Positions 16,273 to 27,563 of a stretch of DNA of 64,000 bases are shown one piece after another. Position 1 is the stretch's first letter; each line of letters starts with the position of its first letter. The stretch is taken from assembly GCA_040751985.1 (NCBI GenBank), contig JBFMFU010000017.1, positions 1 through 64,000 of the forward strand, read 5' to 3'. The DNA comes from Desulfoferula sp040751985 (GTDB lineage: Bacteria > Desulfobacterota > Desulfarculia > Desulfarculales > Desulfarculaceae). Both the position numbers and the translations under genes were made by a program. Under the pieces are notes generated by a model. It was not told the origin of the DNA, ran no database searches, and was given only the letters and a program-made list of their open reading frames with translations.

Positions 16273-17073
16273 ATGCCCTTGGTTCACCTGAACGATATCG
16301 ACATCTACTACGAGCTGCACGGGCAGGGCCCGCCCCTGGTCTTGATCATGGGTCTCCGACGCAACGCCGAATGGTGGTACCAGCAGATCCCCGCGTTCTC
16401 TAAGCACTTTCGGGTGCTGGTCTTTGACAACCGCGGCAGCGGCCGCAGCAGCCAACCAGACGCGCCCTATTCCATCGCTCTTTTAACCGCTGACGCCATC
16501 GCCCTCCTGGAGCATTTGAACATCAGGCGGGCGGATATCCTGGGCTACTCCATGGGCGGCTACATCGCCCAGGAGCTGGCCATCCGCCGGCCGGAGATGG
16601 TGCGGCGCCTGGTGCTGGTGAGCACCGGCGCCGGCGGGGCCAGCGGGGTGCGCATGGCTCCGGAGCAGCGCCGGGAGTTCGAAAACGTGGCCGGCCTGAG
16701 CCCGGCGGAGGCGCTCCAGAAGAACCTGTTCGCCTACTTTTCCCCGGCCTACAGTGACAGCCACCCTCAGGAGATGGCCCGCTTCATGGAGGTCTCCCTG
16801 CGCCATCTGCAAGCGCCCCAGGCCTTTTTGCGCCAGTACCAGGCCTGCCTGGAGCACGACACCACGGGCCGCCTGGGCCAGATCACGGCCCCGGCGCTGA
16901 TCATGGCCGGCGACGAGGACCCGGTGCTGCCGCCGGCCAACGCCCATATCCTCAAACAACTGCTGCCCCAGGCCGAGCTGCAGCTCTTCCCAGGCGGCCG
17001 CCACAGCTTCATGCTGCAGATGCCCGCCGAGTTCAACCGGGCGGTGCTGAGATTCCTGGGCGCCGAGGCCTGA
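16273..17073 (+). CDS. Alpha/beta-fold hydrolase
   Basis: Protein of 266 residues. Oxyanion-hole region VLIMGLRRNAEWW, nucleophile elbow GYSMGG (Ser near residue 94), acid in MAGDEDPVLP and His in GGRHSF. ATG 16273 follows AGGAGAAAA. Close relatives include 3-oxoadipate enol-lactonase-like and carboxylesterase-like enzymes; the substrate is unknown. It is divergent from the XRE-cupin gene and precedes the TRAP genes by 227 bp. Confidence 0.82.
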   Translation: MPLVHLNDIDIYYELHGQGPPLVLIMGLRRNAEWWYQQIPAFSKHFRVLVFDNRGSGRSSQPDAPYSIALLTADAIALLEHLNIRRADILGYSMGGYIAQELAIRRPEMVRRLVLVSTGAGGASGVRMAPEQRREFENVAGLSPAEALQKNLFAYFSPAYSDSHPQEMARFMEVSLRHLQAPQAFLRQYQACLEHDTTGRLGQITAPALIMAGDEDPVLPPANAHILKQLLPQAELQLFPGGRHSFMLQMPAEFNRAVLRFLGAEA

Positions 17074-17300
17074 GGCGGGCGGCGGCGCATGGATTCAGGC
17101 CCGCAAGCAAGGGCGCAAACCGCCTGGGCCGCCCAATGCCCGCCCGGCGATGGGGACTTTTTATGACTTTTTATGATAAATATTCTTGTTTTATCAGTGG
17201 GGGGTGCGCTAAAAATAAAGTCGACTGCATTAACTTAACCGATCCCTATGGCGCGGCCCCCCGGGGCCGCATCGACTACTAACTCCGGAGCGGAGTTGGC

Positions 17301-17836
17301 ATGGACAAACTGGTAAGACTGGCAAACTTCATAGACAAAATCAACGAATCCGTTGGCCGCTTCGTCTCCTGGATCACCGCCCTGCTGGTGGCGGTGATTT
17401 TCGTTGACGTGGTGATGCGCTACGCGTTCAACAAGAGCTTCGTGTTCACGCAGGAGCTGGAGTGGCACCTGTTCGGGTTCATCTTCCTGATGGGCGCCGG
17501 CTACACCCTGCTGCACGACTCCCACGTGCGGGTGGACATCCTCTACCAGCGCCTGAGCCCCAAGGCCCAGGCCTGGATCAACTTCATCGGCACCCTCCTT
17601 TTCCTCTTCCCCGGCTGCTTCCTGATCATCTCCACCTCCCTGAAGTACGTGATGAGCTCCTACGCGGTGATGGAGGGCTCGCCGGATCCGGGCGGCATAC
17701 CCTGGCGCTTTTTGGTCAAGAGCTGCATCCCGGCGGGCTTCCTGCTGGTGTGGTTGCAGGGCGTGAGCCTCTTGATCCGCAGCCTGCTGACCATCCTGGG
17801 GCGCGACCGGGCTCGGGCGCCCAAGGAGGTCGCCTG

Positions 17837-17837
<1 letters not shown>
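17301..17837 (+). CDS. dctQ: TRAP transporter small permease (DctQ type)
   Basis: Protein of 178 residues with four predicted helices and the DctQ-type signatures VVMRYAFNKSFVFTQELEW and LLHDSHVRVDILYQRLSP. Inner-membrane subunit of a sodium- or proton-driven solute importer. Shares one base with the dctM start (TGATG). Confidence 0.9.
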
Positions 17838-19165
<1,328 letters not shown>

Positions 19166-19406
19166 TGCCCGCCGGAGGCTACAAAAACGTGACTTGTTTT
19201 CGGGCCGTCTTTTGGTTTAGACAGGGATATAGGCAGTCCTTGCTCAGGATATACCGCGCCTGGCGCCAATAACACCCCGGCGGGGGGCCGCGAGGTGAGG
19301 CCGCCCTAGTCCGGTCACAGATATAGAAACAGGCCCAGGAACCATGCACCCAGGACGGTCCGCAACGGCCGCCGGGGCTTTCTGGCCACACACGCAGGAG
19401 GTACGG

Positions 19407-20516
19407 ATGAAGAGACGTGATTTCTTGAAAAAGGCCGGCGTAGGCGCGGCCGCGGCGGCGGCGGCCACCGCGGTAAACGCACCGTTCGTCCACGCCCAGA
19501 AGGAGAAGACCATTCAGTGGAAGATGGTCACCACCTGGCCGCCCAAGCTGCCCTATCTGCAGACCGGCGCCGAGCGCCTGGCCAAGCGGGTGGAGCAGAT
19601 GTCTGGCGGCAAGTTCAAGATCCGGGTCTACGCCGCCGGCGAGCTGGTGCCGGCCTTCGGCTCCTTCGAGGCAGTGAGCAACGGCACCGTGCAGGCCGGC
19701 AGCGGCGCGGCCTACTACTGGGCCGGCAAGGCCCCGGCCTCGCAGTGGTTCGCGGCGGTGCCCTTCGGCCTCAACGCCGCGGGCATGGCCGCCTGGTTCT
19801 GGGGCGGCGACGGCCTGAAGCTGTGGGAGGAGGTGTACAAGCCCTTCAACCTGATCCCGCGGCCGGCCGGCAATACCGGCGTGCAGATGGGCGGCTGGTT
19901 CAACAAGAAGATCAACACCATCGCCGACTTCAAGGGCCTGAAGATGCGCATCCCGGGCCTGGGCGGCAAGGTGCTGGCCAAGGCCGGCGGCACCGTGGTG
20001 CTGACCCCCGGCGGCGAGATATTCACCAACCTGGAGCGCGGCGTCATCGACGCCACCGAATGGGTGGGCCCCCTGCACGACTACGTCATGGGCTTCTACA
20101 AGGTGGCCAAGTACTACTACTACCCCGGCTGGCACGAGCCGGGCACCGTGCTGGAGAACTTCTTCAACAAAAAGGCCTACGAGTCCCTGCCCAAGGCCTA
20201 TCAGCAGATGCTAGACCTGGCCACGGCCGAGTCCTACAACTGGATGCTGGCCGGCTTCAACGCCGATAACGGCGCGGCCCTGCTGAAGCTGATCACCCAG
20301 CACAAGGTGAACCTGGTGCGCTTCCCCGAGTCCGTCATGGACCAGCTCCGGAAGCTGGCCCAGGATACCCTGGAGGAGATCGCGGCCAAGGACCCCATGT
20401 CCAAGAAGGTGAACGAGAGCTTCAAGAAGTTCCAGAAGCAGGTGGGCGTCTGGGGCACGGTCAGCGAAAAGGCCTACTACGACCTGATCGCCGAGAAGTA
20501 CAGCCTCAAGGGCTAA
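19407..20516 (+). CDS. TRAP transporter substrate-binding protein, TakP-like (2-oxo acid type)
   Basis: Protein of 369 residues. Twin-arginine-like signal MKRRDFLKKAG with an Ala-rich hydrophobic stretch, so it is periplasmic. The blocks PGLGGKVLAKAGGTVVLTPG, IDATEWVGPLHDYVMGFYK and YYYYPGWHEPGT match my recollection of the TakP/lactate-binding subgroup, which binds 2-oxo acids or lactate. ATG 19407 follows AGGAGG; a longer frame from 19344 is not supported. The 241-bp gap before it holds no clear site. Gene order is Q-M-P. Confidence 0.85.
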   Translation: MKRRDFLKKAGVGAAAAAAATAVNAPFVHAQKEKTIQWKMVTTWPPKLPYLQTGAERLAKRVEQMSGGKFKIRVYAAGELVPAFGSFEAVSNGTVQAGSGAAYYWAGKAPASQWFAAVPFGLNAAGMAAWFWGGDGLKLWEEVYKPFNLIPRPAGNTGVQMGGWFNKKINTIADFKGLKMRIPGLGGKVLAKAGGTVVLTPGGEIFTNLERGVIDATEWVGPLHDYVMGFYKVAKYYYYPGWHEPGTVLENFFNKKAYESLPKAYQQMLDLATAESYNWMLAGFNADNGAALLKLITQHKVNLVRFPESVMDQLRKLAQDTLEEIAAKDPMSKKVNESFKKFQKQVGVWGTVSEKAYYDLIAEKYSLKG

Positions 20517-20539
20517 ACGCCCCGCCGGACATGACCCCA

Positions 20540-20572
20540 GGCCGGGGGCCCTTCGGGGCCTCCGGCCTTTTT
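20540..20572 (+). terminator. Rho-independent terminator of the TRAP operon
   Basis: GC-rich stem (GGCCGGGGGCCC pairing, with small mismatches, with GGGGCCTCCGGCC) around a TTCG loop, followed by TTTTT. It starts 24 bases after the binding-protein stop and separates it from the convergent zinc-binding-protein gene. Confidence 0.75.
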
Positions 20573-20579
20573 GCGGCCG

Positions 20580-21458
20580 CTAGCGCAGGGCCCCGGCGAT
20601 CTTGGCCGCCACGGCGCGCAGGTTACTCAGGTAGTCCGCGGCCAGGGGGTCCAGGGGCACCACCACCCCGCCGATGGCCCGGGCCAGGGAGGCGGCCGTG
20701 GCGCTGGGGAACTGGGGCTGCACGAAGATCACCCGCACCCCCTCGGCCTTGGCCTCGGCGATGAGCGTGGCCAGGCGGCGGGGTCCGGGCTCCTTGCCCT
20801 CCAGCTCCACCGCCTCCTGCTTGAGGCCGTAGTCGTCGGTCAGGTAGCCGTAGGCCGGGTGGTAGACGAAGATGGTGCGGCCCTTAAGCGGGGCCAAGGT
20901 GCGGGCCAGCTCCGCGTCCAGGGACTGGAGCTCGGCGTCCAGCCGGGCCAGGTTGGCCCGGTAGAGCGCGGCCCGGGCCGGGTCCGCGGCCATGAGGGCC
21001 GCGGCCGCGTTGGCGGCCAGGGTTTGGGTCCGGCGGGGGCTCAGCCAGACGTGGGGGTCGGGCGCGCCAGTGGCGTGGTCGTCCGCCTGGCCCGCGTGGC
21101 GGTGGCTCTCCAGGCGGCGCAGCTTGAGGCCGGCGATCAGGGAGACAATCTGGAGGCCGGGCAGCTTGGCCTGGAGGCGGGGCAGGAACACGGCCTCGAA
21201 GGGCATGCCGATGCTCAGGTAGAGCCGGGCCTGGCTCAGGGCGGCCAGTTGCTTGGGCGTGGGCTCGTAGGTGTGGGGCGAGCGCCCCGGCGGCACCATC
21301 ACCACCACCCGCAGCTCCGGCCCGCCCAGGCGCTCAAGCAGCCAGACCTGGGGCGGGATGGACACCCCTACGGTCAACGGCTGCGCCGCGGCCGCGGGCA
21401 GGGCCAGGCACAGAAGCACGAGCAGGCAGCAGAGGGCGATGGGACGCAAGTAAGGCAA
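20580..21458 (-). CDS. znuA: Zinc/metal ABC transporter substrate-binding protein (ZnuA-like)
   Basis: Protein of 292 residues. N-terminal signal peptide (about residues 1-24) then the cluster A-I binding-protein fold. Likely metal ligands are His in SPHTYEP, His in DPHVWLSP, His in VYHPAYGYL and Asp in VPLDPLAADY. A His/Asp loop (ESHRHAGQADDHATG) precedes the second ligand, as in zinc proteins. No ABC ATPase or permease is adjacent, so its partner genes lie elsewhere. A Zur-like operator lies just upstream. Confidence 0.85.
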   Translation of the reverse strand: MPYLRPIALCCLLVLLCLALPAAAAQPLTVGVSIPPQVWLLERLGGPELRVVVMVPPGRSPHTYEPTPKQLAALSQARLYLSIGMPFEAVFLPRLQAKLPGLQIVSLIAGLKLRRLESHRHAGQADDHATGAPDPHVWLSPRRTQTLAANAAAALMAADPARAALYRANLARLDAELQSLDAELARTLAPLKGRTIFVYHPAYGYLTDDYGLKQEAVELEGKEPGPRRLATLIAEAKAEGVRVIFVQPQFPSATAASLARAIGGVVVPLDPLAADYLSNLRAVAAKIAGALR

Positions 21459-21476
21459 GGGGGCCTCCGGGTGCGA

Positions 21477-21501
21477 TTTGGTATTACATTATATTACCAA
21501 A
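21477..21501. promoter_or_regulatory. Zur-like palindromic operator upstream of znuA
   Basis: A 25-bp inverted repeat with arms TTTGGTA and TACCAAA around an AT-rich centre; 10 of 12 base pairs are symmetric. It lies 19 bp before the znuA start, where a Fur-family zinc repressor would block transcription. The match to Zur is by form and context only. Confidence 0.55.
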
Positions 21502-21527
21502 CCGCGCGCCCGCAGGCAAAGGCAAGC

Positions 21528-22472
21528 TCAGGCCATTCCCCGCTGCTGCTTATACCAATCTATGGTGGCCTTCATGCCCTGTTCGAAGTCCATGCGAGCC
21601 CGGAAGCCGAACTCAGCCTGGGCCCGGCTCACGTCCAGGCGCCGGCGGGGCTGGCCGTCGGGCTTGCTGGGGTCCCAGATGATGCGGCCCTTGAAGCCGC
21701 TCAGGCGGGCGATCATCTGGGCCAGGTCCTTGATGCTGATCTCGAAGTCCGCGCCCAGGTTCACCGGATCGGACTTGTCGTAGCGCTCGCTGGCCAGGAT
21801 GATGGCCTCGGCCGCGTCGTCCACGTAGAGGAACTCCCTCGTGGGCTTGCCGGTGCCCCAGACCGCGATGGAGTCTTGGCCGGCCTCCAGGGCGTCGCAG
21901 CACTTCTTGATCAGGGCCGGGATCACGTGGCTGGTGGCCTCGTCGAACTTGTCGCCCGGTCCGTAGAGGTTCACCGGCAAGAGGAAGATGGAGTTGAAGC
22001 CGTACTGCTGGCGGTAGGCCTGGCTCTGTACCAGGAGCATCTTCTTGGCCAGGCCGTAGGGGGCGTTGGTCTCCTCGGGGTAGCCGTTCCAGAGGTCCTC
22101 CTCCCGGAACGGCACCGGCGTGAACTTAGGGTAGGAGCAGATGGTGCCGATGGCCACGAACTTGGCCACGCCGCGCACCCGCGCCTCTTCCATGAGCTGG
22201 GCGCCCATCATCAGGTTGTCGTAGAAGAAGCGGCCGGGCTGGGCCAGGTTGGCGCCGATGCCCCCCACCACCGCGGCCAGGTGGATCACCAGCTCGGGCC
22301 GGGCGTCGGCGTAGGCCCGCTGCACGTCCGGCAGGCGCACCAGGTCGTAGTCGCGGCTGCGGGGCACGAAGACCTCCGCGCAGCCGCGCCCCTTTAGCTT
22401 GGCCACCAGCCGCCGGCCCAGGAAGCCGGCCCCGCCGGTGACCATCACCCGCTTGCCCTGCCAGAAGGACAC
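21528..22472 (-). CDS. fcl: GDP-L-fucose synthase
   Basis: Protein of 314 residues, the epimerase/reductase that converts GDP-4-keto-6-deoxymannose to GDP-L-fucose. NADP motif VMVTGGAGFLG, then AAVVGGIGANLAQP, active-site region IGTICSYPK, and NAPYGLAKK with the catalytic Tyr and Lys; REFLYVDD is also typical. GTG 22472 starts 3 bp after the gmd stop, so the two are coupled; a longer frame is a shadow of gmd. Confidence 0.92.
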   Translation of the reverse strand: MSFWQGKRVMVTGGAGFLGRRLVAKLKGRGCAEVFVPRSRDYDLVRLPDVQRAYADARPELVIHLAAVVGGIGANLAQPGRFFYDNLMMGAQLMEEARVRGVAKFVAIGTICSYPKFTPVPFREEDLWNGYPEETNAPYGLAKKMLLVQSQAYRQQYGFNSIFLLPVNLYGPGDKFDEATSHVIPALIKKCCDALEAGQDSIAVWGTGKPTREFLYVDDAAEAIILASERYDKSDPVNLGADFEISIKDLAQMIARLSGFKGRIIWDPSKPDGQPRRRLDVSRAQAEFGFRARMDFEQGMKATIDWYKQQRGMA

Positions 22473-22474
22473 GT

Positions 22475-23461
<987 letters not shown>

Positions 23462-23754
23462 GCCTCCTCCTTCTGGGGCCGTGCGCGGGGCTGTCGGCCC
23501 CGCCTGATACACGCCGCCTTGCCCCGGCGGGCGTGGCTTCATTCTAGGGCATCAGGGGCCGCCAGACAACGTATTGCCGCGCGCCCCCGCAATTTTTGGC
23601 CCCGCGGGCGCCTGGGGCCTTTTCTCCAGCGGCCGGCTGGTGCATTATGGTGCTTGGGTTGTCAGCCGCTCTTGACTGCCCTTCACCCGCAGGGTATGGA
23701 TTTAGCTCTGCGCCCGGTGCCCGCGCAGGCGCCACAAACCGGAGACGCCAGCCC

Positions 23755-25401
23755 ATGAGCCAAGACAAGCCCGCCATTTCCCTGAGCCCCGAGGGCGAGG
23801 CCTTCCCCCTGCCCGGCCCGGCCGAGTACGAGGCCGAAAACCGGCGCCTGGCCGAGCTGGTGGCCGCGCAGCGGGCCAACGGCCGCGAGATCGTGGTGGT
23901 GATGGGCGTGGGCTTCGTGGGCGCGGTCATGGCCGCAGTGGTGGCCGACAGCACCGGCCCGGACGGCCGGCCCGGCAAGTTCGTCATCGGCATGCAGCGG
24001 CCCAGCACCCGCAGCTTCTGGAAAATACCCCAGCTCAACCGCGGCCAGGCCCCGGTCAAGGCCGAGGACCCCGAGGTGGAGACCACCATCGCCCGCTGCG
24101 TCAAGGACAAGGGCACCCTCACCGCATCCTTTTCCTACGAGGCCCTGACCCATGCCGACGTGGTGGTGGTGGACGTGCAGTGCGACTACTCCAAGCAGGC
24201 CCTGGCCGAGGTGACCAGCGGCCACGTGGAGATGGCCGCCCTGGAGGAGAGCCTGAAGATCATCGGGCAGAAGGTGCCCGCCGGCTGCCTGGTCCTCATC
24301 GAGACCACGGTGCCGCCGGGCACCACCGAGTACGTGGCCCACCCCATCATCAAGAAGGCCTTCGAGGCCCGGGGCATCGACAGCGAGCCGCTGTTGGCCC
24401 ACAGCTTCGAGCGGGTCATGCCCGGCCGGGAGTACGTGAAAAGCATCCGCGACTTCTGGCGGGTCTGCGCGGGCATCAACCCCGAGAGCCGGGCCCGGGT
24501 GGAGAAGTTCCTGGGCGAGGTGCTCAACGTAGCCGCGTTCCCGCTCACGGTGCTGGACCGGCCCCTGGAGAGCGAGACCACCAAGATCGTGGAGAACAGC
24601 TTCCGGGCCACCATCCTGGCCTTCCTGGACGAGTGGAGCACCTTCGCCGAGCAGAACGGCGTGGACTTGGTCAAGGTGATCGGGGCCATCAAGAAGCGGC
24701 CCACCCACAGCAACCTGATCTTCCCTGGCCCCGGCATCGGCGGCTACTGCCTGCCCAAGGACGGCGGCCTGGGGGTCTGGGCCTACCACCACCTCATGGG
24801 CTTCCAACAGCCCTTGTTCAAGATGACGCCCCTGGCCATCGACATCAACGACAGCCGGGCCCTGCACGCCGCCGAGCTGGTGCGCGACGCCCTCAGGAAC
24901 ATGGGCACCCTGGTGGCCAACAGCCGCATCGTGGTCTTGGGCGCGGCCTACCGCGAGGACGTGGGCGACACCCGCTACTCGGGCAGCGAGCTGGTGGTGC
25001 GCCGCCTGGCCGAGATGGGCGCGGACTTGGCCGTGCACGACCCCTACGTGCTCAAGTGGTGGGAGTTCGCCAAGCAGGAGGAGTACCCGGCCACCAGCAG
25101 CAGCCGGGCCCGCTTCTTCCGCAACCAGGAGGGGCTCAAGGACCTGGCCGTGAGCCAGGACCTGCCGGCGGTGCTCAAGGGCGCCAACGCGGTGGTGCTG
25201 TGCGTGCGCCACGCCCAGTACCTGGAGCTGGACCCGGACCAGGTGGTGGCCGCCTGCGGCGGGCCGGTGGCCATCGTGGACTGCTTCGCCATCCTGGACG
25301 ACAAGCGCATCCGCCGCTACCTGGAGCTGGGCTGCGAGGTCAAGGGCCTGGGCCGGGGGCACATCAAGCGCCTCAAGGACGAGGTGCAGGGCAAGAAATA
25401 A
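23755..25401 (+). CDS. UDP-glucose/GDP-mannose-type nucleotide-sugar dehydrogenase, long form
   Basis: Protein of 548 residues, about 100 longer than ordinary UDP-glucose dehydrogenases. An N-terminal extension of about 40 residues precedes the NAD motif VVVMGVGFVGAVMAAVVA. The catalytic Cys is in GPGIGGYCLPKD, preceded by ETTKIVENSFRA with the conserved Lys and Asn, and a C-terminal UDPG_MGDP_dh_C domain follows (GAAYREDVGDTRYSGS). It oxidises a nucleotide sugar to a uronic acid for polysaccharide synthesis; which sugar is unknown. Divergent from gmd-fcl. Confidence 0.82.
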   Translation: MSQDKPAISLSPEGEAFPLPGPAEYEAENRRLAELVAAQRANGREIVVVMGVGFVGAVMAAVVADSTGPDGRPGKFVIGMQRPSTRSFWKIPQLNRGQAPVKAEDPEVETTIARCVKDKGTLTASFSYEALTHADVVVVDVQCDYSKQALAEVTSGHVEMAALEESLKIIGQKVPAGCLVLIETTVPPGTTEYVAHPIIKKAFEARGIDSEPLLAHSFERVMPGREYVKSIRDFWRVCAGINPESRARVEKFLGEVLNVAAFPLTVLDRPLESETTKIVENSFRATILAFLDEWSTFAEQNGVDLVKVIGAIKKRPTHSNLIFPGPGIGGYCLPKDGGLGVWAYHHLMGFQQPLFKMTPLAIDINDSRALHAAELVRDALRNMGTLVANSRIVVLGAAYREDVGDTRYSGSELVVRRLAEMGADLAVHDPYVLKWWEFAKQEEYPATSSSRARFFRNQEGLKDLAVSQDLPAVLKGANAVVLCVRHAQYLELDPDQVVAACGGPVAIVDCFAILDDKRIRRYLELGCEVKGLGRGHIKRLKDEVQGKK

Positions 25402-25442
25402 GCGCCGCCCCGGCCGGGGCGGGGAGCAGAGGGCAGGTGTAA

Positions 25443-26150
25443 ATGGCCGCCAAGATAGACCGCAAAAAGCTGCTCAAGCAGCCGGACGAGTTTCTGACCT
25501 TCAGCGACCGGGCCATCAAGTGGGCCCGGGACAACATGCAGCGGGTGCTCATCATCGCCAGCGCCCTGGTGGCGGCCCTGGTGATCGTCATCGGCATCAA
25601 GGCCTACCTGGACTACCACCAGCGCCAGGCCGCCGCGGCCCTGGCCCCGGTCATGGCCGGCTACCAGGTGGTGGTGGAGGGCAAGGCCGACGCCAAGATG
25701 ATGGCCAGCCTGGCCGACCAGCTCAGCAAGGTCACCAAGGACTACGGCGCCACCCCGGCCGGCAAGCAGGCCCGCCTGGCCCTGGGCGACCTGCTGCTCA
25801 CCCTGGGCCGCTATCCCCAGGCGGTCAAGGTCTTCTCGGCCCTGAGCCAGGAGTCGGACCTGCCCGGCGCCCTGTCGCCCATGGCCTGGCGCGGGCTGGG
25901 CCAGGCCCAGGAGGGGGCCAAGAACTATGCTGCCGCGGCCGCCGCCTACGGCAAGGCCGTGGAGCTGGCCGGGCCGCATTTGCGGCGGCTGTGCCTGCTG
26001 GACCGGGCCCGGGTGCTGGGCGCGGCCGGGGACAAGAAGGCCGCCGGCGACATCCTGCGCAAGCTCCTGGCCGACCCGGCCGCGGCCGCGGTGGCCCAGC
26101 GGGCCAGGGTGGGTCTGTCCGCCCTGGGCCTGGAGGCCAGCGGCGGATAG
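25443..26150 (+). CDS. Membrane-anchored TPR protein (YfgM-like)
   Basis: Protein of 235 residues. One membrane helix at about residues 35-55 (VLIIASALVAALVIVIGI), then a periplasmic region with TPR-like helices (KQARLALGDLLLTLGRYPQAVKV, later AAAAAYGKAVELAG). This is the layout of YfgM-type ancillary proteins of the Sec/BAM surroundings, but the match is architectural. It is 41 bp after the dehydrogenase and ends at a strong terminator. Confidence 0.65.
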   Translation: MAAKIDRKKLLKQPDEFLTFSDRAIKWARDNMQRVLIIASALVAALVIVIGIKAYLDYHQRQAAAALAPVMAGYQVVVEGKADAKMMASLADQLSKVTKDYGATPAGKQARLALGDLLLTLGRYPQAVKVFSALSQESDLPGALSPMAWRGLGQAQEGAKNYAAAAAAYGKAVELAGPHLRRLCLLDRARVLGAAGDKKAAGDILRKLLADPAAAAVAQRARVGLSALGLEASGG

Positions 26151-26177
26151 GCCCGCAGGCCGAGGCGAAAAGCAAAG

Positions 26178-26207
26178 GCGCTCCGCCGAGAGGCGGGGCG
26201 CTTTTTT
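26178..26207 (+). terminator. Rho-independent terminator
   Basis: Ten-bp stem GCGCTCCGCC/GGCGGGGCGC (one G-T pair) with a GAGA loop, followed by TTTTTT. It ends the dehydrogenase-TPR unit. The 300 bases between it and the HEPN gene hold one dispersed repeat and AT-rich DNA with a possible weak promoter (TTGATA at 26412, TATAAA at 26433, spacing only 15). Confidence 0.85.
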
Positions 26208-26240
26208 GTGGGGGGGAATACGGCTTGAAAAGTAAATACA

Positions 26241-26285
26241 GCATCGCGTAGGTTGGGTTGAGGGGCGCAAGCCCTAAGACCCAAC
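26241..26285. repeat. Dispersed repeat family 3, copy a
   Basis: Element beginning GCATCGCGTAGGTTGGGTTG and ending in ACCCAAC, so the ends form an inverted repeat around GGGGCGCAAGCCCT. A second copy is at 27941-27983, on the other side of the HEPN/Cas2-like pair. Similar GTAGGTTGGGTT elements are common between genes in many bacteria. Confidence 0.65.
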
Positions 26286-26507
26286 GATCAATCTAATATT
26301 GGTTTTTGCTACCACTCAACCGGTCCTCATAACATAAAGGCCCTCGCTTAGGTGTAGGCTTCCTAACCAGGAGTAGCCCTGATCGATTTTTTAGCCTTTT
26401 TGATTGCACGATTGATAGGACTTTGAGTAGGGTATAAAAGGAAGGAAATCTTTAAACAAACAAATTTTGACCCGTGTGAACATTTACCTACTAAATAGGA
26501 GGCACAA

Positions 26508-27239
26508 GTGCCTGCCAAGAATCGACATGTTAAGGGAAAGGTAGCTACTAAAAATAAGGTGCCTTCGCAGACCAAAAAACCAAGGGCCGGTGCGGACAGA
26601 GTGGTGACCACTCAGCCGTTAACTTCATATGACATATTCAAGCTTTGTATTGAGCGCGCTGAAAACTTAGTAAAACTCCACAAAGCGGCGCACGGTAAAG
26701 CAGGGAAACCAGAAAAGTATACTGCTGATGCACACCGGGCATCGATAGTGCTATCAATATCCGCGCTAGATGCCTTTATTAGGGATTTTGTTATCTGCCG
26801 GACCAGAGAACTCCTTGCGATGAAATCGCACGCTTTACCTACAGCATTATCTGTGCAAATTAAAAGGTTCATCAAGGATGACGAGCTGCTTGAAGCCGCT
26901 CGCAAAGACGACCTTCTTGAGCGGGTCGAAAAAGCATTTCGCAATGATTTTGAAAAACGGTCATTTCAGGGGACAAAGAATATTGAAGAAATGTTACAGG
27001 TTGTTGGTTACAAGAATGTGTTTCATGAAGTCGCTATGAAGGCAAAAATGAATGAAGACACATTGCGTCACGACCTCGACAAGTTCACACAAAGACGCCA
27101 TGCAATCGCTCACCGTGGAGATTATGAACTCAGCCAGAACCCCCCAAAAGAGAACGTCGTTACTAAAAAAGATGCCGAAGACTGTATAAAGCTAGTGCGC
27201 CGGATAGCTAAACATATGCAAAAGCAGGGGGCAAGCTAA
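26508..27239 (+). CDS. HEPN-domain protein, RiboL-PSP/MAE_28990-like
   Basis: Protein of 243 residues from GTG 26508, with AGGAGG at 26497-26502. A very basic N-terminal tail (residues 1-30) precedes an all-helical region. The C-terminal part contains FTQRRHAIAHRGD, which gives the R-x4-H motif of HEPN ribonucleases, and SISALDAFIRDF in the first helices fits RiboL-PSP-HEPN proteins. Composition is much richer in AT than the neighbours, pointing to transfer. Its stop overlaps the next start (TAATG), so the two products are made together. A toxin or defence ribonuclease role is inferred. Confidence 0.7.
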   Translation: MPAKNRHVKGKVATKNKVPSQTKKPRAGADRVVTTQPLTSYDIFKLCIERAENLVKLHKAAHGKAGKPEKYTADAHRASIVLSISALDAFIRDFVICRTRELLAMKSHALPTALSVQIKRFIKDDELLEAARKDDLLERVEKAFRNDFEKRSFQGTKNIEEMLQVVGYKNVFHEVAMKAKMNEDTLRHDLDKFTQRRHAIAHRGDYELSQNPPKENVVTKKDAEDCIKLVRRIAKHMQKQGAS

Positions 27240-27514
27240 TGAGTCGCCTACTGATTGTCAGTTATGACCTGGTAAATCCCGGACAAAATTACGAAAAATT
27301 AGTTAAGTTAATTAAGTCTTACTCCAGTTGGGCCCGCTTGGGTGGTTCAGCGTATTTAATAGTTACTGATTCAACTCCTGTCCAAGTGCGAGATCATCTT
27401 CAACAGGCTTTAGACTCAAACGATAAGTTATTTGTTGGTTCTGCTCCGCCGCCATCGGCTTGGGTTGGCATGCCTGAAGAGGTCAGCAAGTGGATTCACG
27501 CAAACCAGAAGTAA
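27239..27514 (+). CDS. Small Cas2/VapD-fold-like protein (SinR-like family)
   Basis: Protein of 91 residues starting at ATG 27239 inside the HEPN stop. The N-terminus MSRLLIVSYDLVNPGQNYEK has the beta-strand plus YD pattern of Cas2/VapD ferredoxin-like folds. The later VRDHLQQALDSNDKLFV resembles stand-alone small proteins of this type seen outside CRISPR loci. No cas1 or array is present in the window. It may be the antitoxin or a second nuclease of the HEPN unit. AT-rich like its partner. Confidence 0.55.
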   Translation: MSRLLIVSYDLVNPGQNYEKLVKLIKSYSSWARLGGSAYLIVTDSTPVQVRDHLQQALDSNDKLFVGSAPPPSAWVGMPEEVSKWIHANQK

Positions 27515-27563
27515 GTTTAGAAAATAATATCTTGCTTCGTTTGGGTCGCGAGCTTTAGCCACA

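Noticed and set aside
17174..17196. Inverted repeat TGATAAA/TTTATCA before the TRAP operon
   Set aside because: Seven-bp AT-only arms in an AT-rich patch arise easily by chance; no second copy was found to support an operator.
26286..26507. tRNA-derived attachment site before the HEPN islet
   Set aside because: No cloverleaf-forming sequence, T-loop motif or flanking duplication could be found in this stretch.
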